DNA from: Amantichitinum ursilacus
Lineage (GTDB): Bacteria > Pseudomonadota > Gammaproteobacteria > Burkholderiales > Chitinibacteraceae
NCBI RefSeq assembly: GCF_001294205.1
Contig: NZ_LAQT01000003.1
Location: 248,001 to 312,000, forward strand
DNA: 64,000 bases
Direction: 5' to 3'
The notes under the pieces are model-generated. The model was not told the origin of the DNA and did not search any database. It saw nothing but the letters and a program-made list of their open reading frames with translations. Positions 25,597 to 33,902 of this stretch are shown here, in pieces. Position 1 is the first letter of the stretch. Each line of letters starts with the position of its first letter. The translations under genes and the position numbers were made by a program.

Positions 25597-25848
25597 TTAG
25601 TGCGCGGCCACCCAGGCGCGCAGATCGGCGTTGCGGATGTCGAGCACTTCAAACAATCCCAGCGCGCGCAAAGCGGGCAGCGCCTGCAGCAAATCGGCTT
25701 CGATCGCGGCGCGCTGGCTGGCGCTGGTGGCGACGTCGCACCAGACGCGGGCATTGGCCAGAAACGCGCCCACGGTGCCTTTGCGCACGGTGACGCCGTC
25801 GATGACGGTCTGGTTGATGTGGTCGGGCAAAAGTTGTTCGGCACGCAT
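25597..25848 (-). CDS. Conserved-looking 83-residue protein, unknown function
   Basis: A short ORF hidden inside a longer spurious frame. The protein starts MRAEQLLPDHINQTVIDGV and is 83 residues, with a helical C-terminal half (LLQALPALRALGLFEVLDI). CTGGAG sits at ideal distance before the ATG at 25848, and the frame has the codon character of its neighbours, so it is judged real. There is no signal peptide or membrane segment. It is placed between the divergent AraC gene and the oxidoreductase, so it probably shares their regulation. I do not recognise the family. Confidence 0.7.
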   Translation of the reverse strand: MRAEQLLPDHINQTVIDGVTVRKGTVGAFLANARVWCDVATSASQRAAIEADLLQALPALRALGLFEVLDIRNADLRAWVAAH

Positions 25849-25965
25849 GATCGGGCTCCAGGGGTTGAGACGATGCGGCCAGTTTAGGCATACTCGCGTG
25901 CGCGGCCTGCGGTATCGCGGCCATTCGATACGGAATTCCGGCCAATCGGGTAAAGGGAAAATACG

Positions 25966-26757
25966 GTGGCAAACAGGCCTGTGATGGAAGATCTGATCAT
26001 CCGGCCCGAGCTGGTGCTGTCGTCCGACGGGCCGTTTCTGGCCGCGGCCGAACTCAGCCGTAGCTCGGTGCGCATTACGCCTGCGCACAGCCATAGCCGT
26101 GGCCAGTTGATGGGCGCGTTGCACGGCCTGGTCTCGATCGGGCTGGACCGGCAACAATGGGTGGTGCCCGCCGTGCATGCCATCTGGATTCCGCCGCACT
26201 GGACGCACTCGCTGCGCTCGTTCGGGCCGTTTGCGGGTTGGAGTGTATTTATCGCCGAACACGCATGCGTCGATTTGCCGAGCGAACCACGCTCGATCCG
26301 CGCGACGCCCTTGCTGCGCGAAGCCGCCCGCCGCGCCGCCACCTGGCCCGGCACCGAACTGAACGCCGCGCAAACGCGCATCGCCCGAATCATCCTTGAT
26401 GAAGTCGCGCACGCAAAACCCGAAGCGCTGGGCCTGATCCAGCCAGTGGACGCGCGCCTGCAACGCATCGCCAATGCGCTGGCCGCCAACCTGGCCGACA
26501 ACCGCAGCCTGGAAGAATGGGCCCGTTGGGCGGGGCTATCGCCGCGCAGCCTGAGCCGGCATTTTGCCCGCGACACCGGCATGACCTTCGCGCACTGGCG
26601 CCAACAAGCGCGCCTGCTGCGCGCGCTGGAACTGATCGCCGACAAGGTGCCCGTTACCCATATCGCGTTTGAACTGGGCTATGAAAATGTCAGCGCGTTT
26701 ATCGATATGTTTCGCCGTGCGATGGGCACCACACCGGGGCGATATTTGGGCGGTTAA
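25966..26757 (+). CDS. AraC family transcriptional regulator (cupin type, NimR-like)
   Basis: A 263-residue regulator with an N-terminal cupin-like domain (ITPAHSHSRGQL, then VPAVHAIWIPPHWTHS) and a C-terminal AraC DNA-binding domain ([19 protein letters not shown], then HIAFELGYENVSAFIDMFRRAMG). The short length and cupin histidines are those of the NimR/YeaM subgroup. The GTG at 25966 has AGGGA upstream; an ATG six codons later is the alternative. It is divergent from the 83-residue protein and oxidoreductase pair and probably controls them. Confidence 0.92.
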   Translation: MANRPVMEDLIIRPELVLSSDGPFLAAAELSRSSVRITPAHSHSRGQLMGALHGLVSIGLDRQQWVVPAVHAIWIPPHWTHSLRSFGPFAGWSVFIAEHACVDLPSEPRSIRATPLLREAARRAATWPGTELNAAQTRIARIILDEVAHAKPEALGLIQPVDARLQRIANALAANLADNRSLEEWARWAGLSPRSLSRHFARDTGMTFAHWRQQARLLRALELIADKVPVTHIAFELGYENVSAFIDMFRRAMGTTPGRYLGG

Positions 26758-26826
26758 ATCTGACGCGCTTAACGCTGGCCCCTGAGTGGAGTAGGCGGCG
26801 GGTTATCGGGTAGCCAAGGCTCCACG

Positions 26827-26952
26827 ATGGCGTTCTCCTGTTTTGAGAAAACTTATTACCAATTCATCGAGTTGGCCGGGTGCCATGCAGCAAGGCGGCG
26901 ACGGACGGTAGTAATATCGTCCATCCAAATGGTCAGGTATCAAGCGAAATGA
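26827..26952 (+). CDS. Candidate 41-residue small protein overlapping the MazF-like gene
   Basis: The frame opens with ATG at 26827, preceded by AAGG, and ends in TGA at 26950-26952. The stop overlaps the next gene's start as ATGA. The product begins MAFSCFEKTYYQFIEL and has a very basic middle (HAARRRRTVV). The stop-start overlap is the arrangement usual for translationally coupled antitoxin-toxin pairs, but the protein matches no antitoxin family I know. It may be only a leader ORF or chance. Confidence 0.4.
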   Translation: MAFSCFEKTYYQFIELAGCHAARRRRTVVISSIQMVRYQAK

Positions 26953-27935
26953 CGATTCAAATCCAGTATCTGGAACGCACTTCGAGCGGGTGCGTTTTAC
27001 TGGGCGAAGAGCGATTGGAGCAGATAGACGAGGCGTTGATTCCAATGAGCCCGAGCGACGCGGCGCCTGTTTTCATGTCGAAAAAATTTTCAGGTCGCGC
27101 TGAGTATCGCTGGCAGGTCGCCGAGGTTGCCGCGAGCGCCGCTGGTGTTGTCCCAGCTATCTTTTATATCACCCTGAAAAGCAGGCCACAGCCCGAAAAG
27201 AGGGCCTGGTTGACTTGCGTGATGGCTAGCAGCGGCAGGCGAGCGGTTAGTGCGATCCTGGTGCGCGGCTGCCTGGTTGAAGTGGAATATGACCATCCCA
27301 TGACGGTGGCAAAATCAAATGGACAGCTAAGAAGCAATAAACGTTATCCGGAGACCATTCAAGCGGGCAGCATGCCCAAGCGTCGGCTCGCCATTGTTTT
27401 GCGAGCACTGGCTCACGGGCCAGGACGCGGTATCGTTCAGGTCATTCCCATTTCGTCCGCGGTACCGGCCCACGGGGATCATGCCTCGGTCGACATCACA
27501 GCCGCGTTGCAGTCTTTGCTGATTGTTGACTATCAAAAGCAGAGCTGGGCGAAGTGCCAAATGATCGAAACGGTGTCGGCGACACGCATTCTGGCACCGC
27601 GAGTGAAGTTTCCCGGGCGTGTGCCAGCAATGAGAGACACGGGTTTTAAAACACGCCTGAATAAGACCTGGATGGGACTGATTGAAGACGCGCTTGTGTA
27701 TGGCGTGACGCTGCAGGCACTCGTTACTGCAAAAAATACCAAGCTCAAGGCGCTGGAAAGCACAGTGGTGAAACTGGAGGAAGATATTGCCCATCTTCGC
27801 AAGCAACTCGACTGCCAGACTATCGCGAACGCGGAGGCGATGGTCTTTCGTAGATTCACCGATTATCTGGAGACGAGGATTGGAAGCCTTGATGATGAAT
27901 GGACGCGGTTCAGGCTCACGCTAGCCCCGGATTAA
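26949..27935 (+). CDS. MazF/PemK-like protein with C-terminal coiled coil
   Basis: A 328-residue protein of a type seen occasionally on accessory DNA. Residues about 105-190 resemble a MazF/PemK toxin core: GCLVEVEYDH opens an SH3-like barrel, KRRLAIVLRAL (145-155) matches the RPAVVL-type strand, and VQVIPISS (163-170) the VxPxTS-type strand. MazF proteins are ribonucleases. Residues 262-290 are a coiled coil (KLKALESTVVKLEEDI). The N-terminal 100 residues are unassigned. Base composition is less GC-rich and codon use is freer than in neighbouring genes, suggesting transfer. The ATG at 26949 is chosen for the ATGA overlap with the preceding small ORF. Confidence 0.65.
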   Translation: MTIQIQYLERTSSGCVLLGEERLEQIDEALIPMSPSDAAPVFMSKKFSGRAEYRWQVAEVAASAAGVVPAIFYITLKSRPQPEKRAWLTCVMASSGRRAVSAILVRGCLVEVEYDHPMTVAKSNGQLRSNKRYPETIQAGSMPKRRLAIVLRALAHGPGRGIVQVIPISSAVPAHGDHASVDITAALQSLLIVDYQKQSWAKCQMIETVSATRILAPRVKFPGRVPAMRDTGFKTRLNKTWMGLIEDALVYGVTLQALVTAKNTKLKALESTVVKLEEDIAHLRKQLDCQTIANAEAMVFRRFTDYLETRIGSLDDEWTRFRLTLAPD

Positions 27936-28061
27936 AACGGGACCTTGCATTGACGCGGTGGGCGCGTTGGCCGTATAGTCCAATCCACATTGGATGTGGA
28001 ACAGCGGGCAGTGACGGCCACATCGACAACCTCCGGGTTCACTGACGAAGTACTTTGAAAT

Positions 28062-28089
28062 GAAAAAGCCGCTTTCAAGCGGCTTTTTC
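28062..28089. terminator. Bidirectional Rho-independent terminator
   Basis: GAAAAAGCCGCTT and its exact reverse complement AAGCGGCTTTTTC are separated by 2 bases. The stem has T-runs on both strands, so it can end both the MazF-like gene and the convergent flavodoxin-reductase operon. Confidence 0.9.
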
Positions 28090-28121
28090 GTTTTCTGTCG
28101 CCCGCATCCCCCACAAATCCC

Positions 28122-29732
28122 TCAATACACGTCGCGCCGATAACGCCCGTCTTCGCTCATTTGCGCCAGCGCATCCGTGCCGACGATATTGGTTAGCGCA
28201 TGGTGTACGCCGCTGGCCATGCCTTGCAGGCTGCCGCAGACATAGATGGCGGCGCCGGCGTTAATCCACCGCACCATCTCGGTTGCCGCCGCTGCGACCT
28301 GATCCTGCACGTAGCGGATGTCGCTGCCGTCGCGCGACCACACCCAGTCCAGCCGTTCCAGCACGTCGTTACCTTGCCAGGCGATCAGTTCGTTGATCAG
28401 CAAGGCATCGTGGGCGGCGTTGCGCTCGCCGAAGATCAGCCAGTTGCGGCCATGGCCGCGGGCGGCGCGGGTTTTGAGATGAGCGCGCAGGCCCGCCAGG
28501 CCGGTGCCGTTGCCGATCAGGATCAGCGGGCGCTCATCGGTGGGTGTGTGGAAGGCACTGTTGGGGCGGATGCGCAGGGCGATGGACGCGCCGGGCGCAG
28601 CGTATTCAGTCAGCCAACCCGAGCCCAGGCCCAGGCGCATACCGTTTGCTGCCGCAGGGTCGGCGTAACGCGTCTGGCGCACCAGAAGTTCGAGCTGGCG
28701 ATCCGATGGCAGCGAGGCAATCGAATATTCGCGATGCGCCAGTTGCGGCAGCGCGTCGATCAACGCCTGGGCCGAGCGCGCATCGGGCACGGCGATCTTG
28801 TTGCGATTGGCCAGCGCCTCGGCCAGCGGCAGCGTTGCGCCTTCAACCACGACTGGGGTACCGCCATCGAGATTCAATTCATGCAGCCACTGCGTGACCG
28901 CGTCAGGCGCGTGGCGCGGCCCCACTTCGACGATATCGCCCGCTTGCCATTCGGGCAGCGCGCCTTGCGCGGGCGTCAGGCCCAGCAGATAGACCGGGTC
29001 GCCCGCCGAGCCCGCGTTAAGTAATTGGCGCTGTTGCAGCGTCCATGTTGCGTATTGCGGCGGCACCCAATCGGCCATCTGCGCCCCGCCCGCCAGCGTG
29101 GACAGTTGTTGTTGCCAATGGCGCAGCGCGCCCGCGTCGCCGTTATCCACTTCGATCAGATCAAACAGCGGTTGCGCGTTGTGGCGATCCAGCCAGGCGG
29201 CCAGTTCGTGGCCAAAAGCGCAGAAGTGCCGATAGGTGTGATCGCCCAACGCCAGCAGCCCATAACCCAGGTGGCTGAGATCGGCCTTGCCCTGGCGCGC
29301 GGCTTTACCGATGAAACCGGCGGCCGCATCGGGCGGATCGCCTTCGCCAGTGGTGCTGACGATAAACAGCACTTGGCGATAACGGCTGAGGGTGCTCAGG
29401 TCCAGCGTGCCCAGCGACGCGCTATAGCAAGCGACACCCGCCGCGCTCAACGCCGCTGCGCTTTGTTGCGCCAGTTGTTCGGCAAAGCCAGTCTGGCTGG
29501 CCCAGGCAATCAAGGTGGTGTCGGCGATGGCGTCGGCAGCGGGGGCGAGGTGCGTGGTGCGCTGCTGGCGTGCGTGGCGGGTCAAAATCCAGCCGCTGAA
29601 TCCCAGATAAAGCAGCACGACGCCCAACGCGCAGATGCGACTGGCGTGATTGGCGCAGCAAGCGAGGCCAGCCAGGGCGAGCACCAGCCAGAAATAATCG
29701 AGGCCGAAAGGCTTGATGCGGGCAGTGTTCAT
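28122..29732 (-). CDS. Membrane-anchored flavodoxin/FNR reductase (CysJ-like)
   Basis: A 536-residue protein. One or two N-terminal TM segments (about 12-60) are followed by a flavodoxin domain from about 72 (LIAWASQTGFAEQLAQQ, STTGEGDPP) and a ferredoxin-NADP reductase-like module. The latter has HREYSIAS for FAD, NGTGLAGLRAHL for NADPH and VYVCGS-like IYVCGSLQGM near the end. It resembles the sulphite reductase flavoprotein alpha subunit but is anchored, and members in this context feed electrons from NADPH into the inner membrane. It is the last gene of a five-gene leftward operon and overlaps apbE by 4 bases. Confidence 0.9.
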   Translation of the reverse strand: MNTARIKPFGLDYFWLVLALAGLACCANHASRICALGVVLLYLGFSGWILTRHARQQRTTHLAPAADAIADTTLIAWASQTGFAEQLAQQSAAALSAAGVACYSASLGTLDLSTLSRYRQVLFIVSTTGEGDPPDAAAGFIGKAARQGKADLSHLGYGLLALGDHTYRHFCAFGHELAAWLDRHNAQPLFDLIEVDNGDAGALRHWQQQLSTLAGGAQMADWVPPQYATWTLQQRQLLNAGSAGDPVYLLGLTPAQGALPEWQAGDIVEVGPRHAPDAVTQWLHELNLDGGTPVVVEGATLPLAEALANRNKIAVPDARSAQALIDALPQLAHREYSIASLPSDRQLELLVRQTRYADPAAANGMRLGLGSGWLTEYAAPGASIALRIRPNSAFHTPTDERPLILIGNGTGLAGLRAHLKTRAARGHGRNWLIFGERNAAHDALLINELIAWQGNDVLERLDWVWSRDGSDIRYVQDQVAAAATEMVRWINAGAAIYVCGSLQGMASGVHHALTNIVGTDALAQMSEDGRYRRDVY

Positions 29733-30793
29733 TCGAGCATTTCAAGGTAGGCGGGGCTTAACGTTTCGCGAAAGCCGTCGGCGCTGCGCACCACAAAGCG
29801 CGCGGCCAATTGATGTCGGCGCGCCATCTCCATTCCGGCTTGCGGGCCAAGTACGGTGAGTGCAGTCGACCAGGCATCGGCCAGCATGCATTGCTCATGC
29901 AACACGGTGACCGAAGCCAACGCGTGGCTGGCGGGATAGCCGGTGCGCGGGTCCAGCGTGTGGGCGTAGCGCTGGCGTTGGGCGGAGTCGATAAAAAATC
30001 GCCGATAGTCGCCCGAGGTGGCGATGGCCAGGCCATGCAAGCCGACGCGATCCTGCACCGGCAACGCAGTCTGGCCGCGCGCGGCGTCGTCCAGCGGCGG
30101 CGCTTCCAGGTCCACCCACCACGGCAGCTGATCAGGCCGCAGGCCCATGCCGCGCAGCTCGCCGCCGATCTCGACCAGATGATGCATGCAGCCATTGGCC
30201 GCCAGCATGGCGCTGACGGCATCAACCGCATAGCCCTTGGCGATCGCGCATAAATCCAGCGCCATGTCGCCGGGTTGGCGGATGCGGCGCATGGGCGCAT
30301 CCACTTCGATTTTTTGATAACCGCAATGCTGGCGCGCGCGCACCACCTGGTCGGCGCTGGGCGCGTGCTCGCGGCGCGGCGCGGGGCCAAAGCCCCACAG
30401 ATTGACCAGCGCGGCGGCGGTCGGATCATAAGCGCCGCCGCTTAAGCGGGCGATGTGCAAGGCGGTTGCCACCACCTGGAAACACGCCACCGGCAAGGTG
30501 ACCCACTCACCCGCAGCGGCCTGGTTAAAGCGGCTGATGTCGCTGTCGGCGCGCCAGTTGCTCATCTGCAGCACCACGTCGTCCAGCTCGGCCTCAATGG
30601 CTGCGCGCCAATCATTGCGCGCGTCGGTCACCAGGCATTGCACCGACCAGGTCGTGCCCATGGTTTCGCCCGCCAGCGTCAGCAACTGCGCCGCGGCCGG
30701 CGGCGCTTGCACGCTGGCTTCGGTCAGCGTGTGCGGCAGCAGAATGCGCAGCGCTTCGGGGCGGTTTAACGGGGCGGAGGACACGACCTGCAT
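29729..30793 (-). CDS. apbE: FAD:protein FMN transferase (ApbE)
   Basis: A 354-residue ApbE-type flavin transferase, which attaches FMN covalently to threonine of periplasmic or membrane redox proteins. Family segments are GETMGTTWSV (about 42-51), MSNWRADSDISRFN, the LDLCAIAKGYAVD motif, VEIGGELRGMG and the metal-binding C-terminal MLADAWSTAL. There is no obvious lipoprotein signal, and the first 40 residues are not a clear signal peptide. It sits between DUF4198 and the flavodoxin reductase, so a flavinylated partner in this operon (a PepSY or DUF protein) is likely (inference). Confidence 0.93.
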   Translation of the reverse strand: MQVVSSAPLNRPEALRILLPHTLTEASVQAPPAAAQLLTLAGETMGTTWSVQCLVTDARNDWRAAIEAELDDVVLQMSNWRADSDISRFNQAAAGEWVTLPVACFQVVATALHIARLSGGAYDPTAAALVNLWGFGPAPRREHAPSADQVVRARQHCGYQKIEVDAPMRRIRQPGDMALDLCAIAKGYAVDAVSAMLAANGCMHHLVEIGGELRGMGLRPDQLPWWVDLEAPPLDDAARGQTALPVQDRVGLHGLAIATSGDYRRFFIDSAQRQRYAHTLDPRTGYPASHALASVTVLHEQCMLADAWSTALTVLGPQAGMEMARRHQLAARFVVRSADGFRETLSPAYLEMLE

Positions 30794-30797
30794 CGGC

Positions 30798-31622
30798 TTA
30801 CTGCGGCGCTACTTCAACCGTCGCGCCATAATTGGCGCGGCGTTCGGTGGCAGGCTTGGTGGCGGAGGCGTTGTCTGTGGTTTCCGCGCCGATGTAATAC
30901 AAACCAGCGTTGGGCCATTTAACGCTGAACTTGCCGTCGGCATCGGTATTCACCACAAAGTCGCCCACCTGATCGCGGAAGCGTTTGCCGCCCGGGATGA
31001 TGGTCACTTTAAGATTGGCCGCCGCTTTGCCGTCAAACAGCAAACGGAAACTGGCGGGGGTGCCCGCGACCAGATCGTCCGGGTGGGTGATCGGCGCCAG
31101 TTCCAGGCCTTTGCCGCTGGGCTTGAACACGCTGGTGGTCGGCTTGCCGCGCGTTACAAACGTTTCAATGCGCGCATCCATTTGGGTGACTTTCAGGTCG
31201 GTGGCGTCAGCCGGGATTTCTTTGGCCAGCGCTTGCACATCGCCGCGCCAGCGTTTGTTTTCGCCATTGAGTTTGTAGCTGGCCATGACCGCCGTGGTGG
31301 TCACGGCAATCTTGTACGTGCCTTGTTGCTTGAGCTGCAGATCAAACACGCTGCGTAGATGGCCGGTGCTGGCGCCTTCGGCCTGAACGGCGCTGCCATC
31401 GGGCGCGGTAATTTGCAGGCCATCGAGCTTGAGCGGGAAGTTCTCGAAGTCGAACAGATCGTTGGAAACGGCGGCATCCACCGTCATCCATGGGTCGTTG
31501 CCAGCCAGCACGGTGGCGGAGGGCAGCAGCCATTGGCGATGCGCCTGGGCTTCCAGCGGCAACAAGGCGGTGACGGCCAGCATCGACAGCGGCAGCCATT
31601 TTTTAAGCGAGAGGTTTTTCAT
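30798..31622 (-). CDS. DUF4198 domain-containing periplasmic protein
   Basis: A 274-residue exported protein with a signal peptide ending at AQA/HRQWLLPS. The mature protein starts with the HRQWLLPS-type motif of DUF4198, and the fold is beta-sandwich, with a second Ig-like region near ASFRLLFDGKAAANLKV. The family is often found beside metal uptake or PepSY genes and has been proposed to bind metal or carry it at the cell surface. The ATG at 31622 begins the signal peptide and has CAGGA upstream; the longer frame to 31856 overlaps the preceding gene. It lies in a leftward operon between DUF2271 and apbE. Confidence 0.88.
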   Translation of the reverse strand: MKNLSLKKWLPLSMLAVTALLPLEAQAHRQWLLPSATVLAGNDPWMTVDAAVSNDLFDFENFPLKLDGLQITAPDGSAVQAEGASTGHLRSVFDLQLKQQGTYKIAVTTTAVMASYKLNGENKRWRGDVQALAKEIPADATDLKVTQMDARIETFVTRGKPTTSVFKPSGKGLELAPITHPDDLVAGTPASFRLLFDGKAAANLKVTIIPGGKRFRDQVGDFVVNTDADGKFSVKWPNAGLYYIGAETTDNASATKPATERRANYGATVEVAPQ

Positions 31623-31671
31623 CTGGTTTTTTTTCCTGAGTGCGGGCAAGGCAGGGCAAACACGTAGTCGC

Positions 31672-32196
31672 TTAGGGCTTGAGGTTGAGCGTGACGCTGC
31701 CCAGTTCATGCTCGCCTTTGCCGCTGGCCGTGGCGGCGTCTTTGGGCGGCCAGGTAAACGGCACGCGCACCAGCTCATGGCCACCGGCTTCGCGCGCGGT
31801 TTCGACCACCAGCGCGTATTCGCCCGCCGCCAGTTTGCCCAGCGGCGCTTTGCCATCGCTAAAGGTCAGCGCTTGTTCGCCCGGCGCACGCGTGGCGCCG
31901 CTGATGCCGTCGGCGGGCACGGTCAGATCACGACCGGCTTTGCGCCACCATTGGCGGATGTCTTTCAGCCACTTGGTGCCTTCGTTATTGCGCTTTTTGC
32001 CGTCGTACCACACGGCCAGCGTCTGCACCGGGGTCTGGTCGGCGTGTTCAACCCAGACGGCCACATACGGCTTGTGATATTCGGCCACGTTGAGTTGCGG
32101 CAGCTCCACCTTGACGGACAAATCGGCGGCCAGCGCGGTGCCAGCCAACGGGGCGGTGGCGATGCCGGTCAGCGTAACCTTGAGAAGACGGTGCAT
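31672..32196 (-). CDS. DUF2271 domain-containing periplasmic protein
   Basis: A 174-residue exported protein with a signal peptide cleaved after about GTALA/ADLSV. The mature part has DUF2271 features: PYVAVWVEHADQ, LAVWYDGKKRNNEGTKWLKDIRQWW and DGISGATRAPG. The last is notable because an S/T-G-A-T motif is the kind of sequence recognised by ApbE for covalent FMN attachment (D-G-x-S-G-A-T here), so this protein may be the flavinylated electron carrier of the operon (inference). It is followed at 49 bp by DUF4198. Confidence 0.88.
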   Translation of the reverse strand: MHRLLKVTLTGIATAPLAGTALAADLSVKVELPQLNVAEYHKPYVAVWVEHADQTPVQTLAVWYDGKKRNNEGTKWLKDIRQWWRKAGRDLTVPADGISGATRAPGEQALTFSDGKAPLGKLAAGEYALVVETAREAGGHELVRVPFTWPPKDAATASGKGEHELGSVTLNLKP

Positions 32197-32226
32197 AACA
32201 AAATCCTTGCGGGTAAGGGGATGGGG

Positions 32227-32874
32227 TTAATGGATAAACAGCAGCGCCAGCACGATGGGGATGACCACACCCAGGCCCACCAGCGGCCATGTGGCGACGC
32301 GCGAGCCAGCATGCAGTTGCAGCAAAAACAAACCGGTGATGCTGAAGATCAGACAGGACACGGCAAACACGTCGATAAACCAGCTCCACGCCTTGCCCGC
32401 GTTGCGGCCTTTGTGCAGGTCGTTGAGATACGAGATCCAGCCGCGCGTGGTCAGCTCGTAATGCGCATCGCCGTTAGATAGCGACAGGCTGACCCAGGCA
32501 TCGCCACCGGGGCGCGGCAGCGCGATATAGATTTCGTCGGGCGACCATTCGGCTTCATGCTCGGCCGCGTCGATATCGAGCGCACCGTGCAGCCAGTCCA
32601 CCAGTTGCGGCGGCACCGGGCCTTTGTCGTCGGCGTGTTTAAACTGCCTGAGCGATTGCAACAGCGCGGCCGGCGCATGCGCGCTGCGTTTTTGCACGTT
32701 GGGATGGGCTTCGATCTGCGCGGCATGGTTGAGCGTGATGCCGGTGATGGCAAACAGCAGCATGCCGATCATGCACAAGGCGGCGCTGATCCAGTGCCAG
32801 CGGTGCAGATGCTTAAGCCAGAATGCCCGCTGCTGCCGGTGGGCTGCGGGCTGCGTATCCAGAGAGGCCGACAT
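32227..32874 (-). CDS. PepSY-associated TM helix protein
   Basis: A 215-residue inner-membrane protein with TM helices at about 28-50, 163-185 and 192-213 and a periplasmic domain between the first two. Histidines in LKHLHRWHWISA at the cytoplasmic edge of TM1 and LNDLHKGRNAG before TM2 are typical PepSY-TM ligands. It is the first gene of the operon that continues with DUF2271, DUF4198, ApbE and the flavodoxin reductase, and it is probably the membrane electron conduit. A strong Fur-like palindrome lies 78 bp upstream. Confidence 0.9.
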   Translation of the reverse strand: MSASLDTQPAAHRQQRAFWLKHLHRWHWISAALCMIGMLLFAITGITLNHAAQIEAHPNVQKRSAHAPAALLQSLRQFKHADDKGPVPPQLVDWLHGALDIDAAEHEAEWSPDEIYIALPRPGGDAWVSLSLSNGDAHYELTTRGWISYLNDLHKGRNAGKAWSWFIDVFAVSCLIFSITGLFLLQLHAGSRVATWPLVGLGVVIPIVLALLFIH

Positions 32875-32951
32875 GGGCGAGTGAGTATCCAGCGGTTCGT
32901 ACGGAGGGCTTGAGCAGACGAAAGCCCAGCGCGCGAATCGGTTTATTTTTT

Positions 32952-32976
32952 AATAATGACAATCGTTATCATTATT
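32952..32976 (-). promoter_or_regulatory. Fur-box-like palindrome upstream of PepSY operon
   Basis: This 25-bp inverted repeat has left arm AATAATGACAAT and right arm GTTATCATTATT around a central C; 10 of 12 pairs match. It contains overlapping Fur half-sites (TGACAAT, TTATCATT). It is the best Fur-type site in the window and should repress the reductase operon when iron is plentiful. Confidence 0.85.
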
Positions 32977-33099
32977 AAAGTCCCATATTCGCGCGGGCGC
33001 TGTCAAGCCGCAATGGGTATCAAAAACAGGGCATAAGTGGCGTGATTGCTGGCCTCGCCGCAGGTGGCCGGGCTGTGGCCGAGGGCGCGGGCAATGGCT

Positions 33100-33789
33100 T
33101 CAGATCTCGGACCATTCGCGCAGCAGGTTGTGATAGGTGGCCGCCAGCGACACGGTTTCTTCGGTTTCGCCCAGCCGTGCGCGCAGGCTGTTGATGGTCT
33201 GATCCAGGTCGTACAGCATCGTGCGCTGGTGGTCATGGCGCACCATGCTTTGCAACCACATAAACGAGCACACGCGGGTGCCGCGCGTAACGGGCGTCAC
33301 GCAATGCACGCTGCTGGACGGGTACAGCACCATATCGCCCGCGGGCAGTTTGGCGGCGTGCTCGCCATAGGTGTCGCGCACGGTTAGCTCGCCGCCTTCG
33401 TAGTCTTCGGGTTCGCATAAAAACAGCGTGGCGGAGAGATCCGTGCGCACCCAGCCGTGCGGCGCGTTCTTGACTGCACGCACTGCGCCATCCACATGAA
33501 AACCGTAATGCTCTTCACCCGCCTGGTCGTAGCTGTTAAACATCGGCGGAGCCACGCGCAGCGGCAATGCCGCAGAAAAATACAAGGGATTACGCGCCAG
33601 CGCCTGCAGCACGATATTGCCCAGTTCCAGCGTCACCGGATGATCGATGGGCAACTGTTTGTTGCGCTTGACCGTGGCGCCTTGCGGGCCTGCGGACATA
33701 CGGCCGTCTACCCACGGCGCGGCATCGAGACGGGCGCGCAAATCGCGCACTTCGGCTTTGGTCAGAACTTCGGGAATATGCAACATCAT
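33100..33789 (-). CDS. piuC: Fe(II)/2-oxoglutarate dioxygenase, PKHD-type (PiuC)
   Basis: A 229-residue PKHD-type hydroxylase, the normal length for PiuC. The iron facial triad is visible as His98, Asp100 (GFHVDGA) and His162 (SSVHCVTP), with Arg172 for 2-oxoglutarate. The C-terminal half carries the [11 protein letters not shown] segment typical of the family. PiuC genes characteristically follow catecholate siderophore receptors, as here. The start ATG at 33789 lacks a recognisable Shine-Dalgarno; an ATG one codon later is equivalent. It probably helps iron release or modifies a siderophore (not established). Confidence 0.92.
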   Translation of the reverse strand: MMLHIPEVLTKAEVRDLRARLDAAPWVDGRMSAGPQGATVKRNKQLPIDHPVTLELGNIVLQALARNPLYFSAALPLRVAPPMFNSYDQAGEEHYGFHVDGAVRAVKNAPHGWVRTDLSATLFLCEPEDYEGGELTVRDTYGEHAAKLPAGDMVLYPSSSVHCVTPVTRGTRVCSFMWLQSMVRHDHQRTMLYDLDQTINSLRARLGETEETVSLAATYHNLLREWSEI

Positions 33790-33902
33790 GGCTAGGAGAC
33801 CCCGTAAACCGAGTGAATTCTCGTTGGCTGGTAAGGCAGTCACACCGCCGGTGAGGGCCACATCGATGCTGCATGTGGCCCTCACCGGGCGGTGATTCAG
33901 GC

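Noticed and set aside
33003-33099. Possible extra gene tail after piuC
   Set aside because: The only open frame is out of phase with piuC and overlaps it; no start or motif supports an independent gene.
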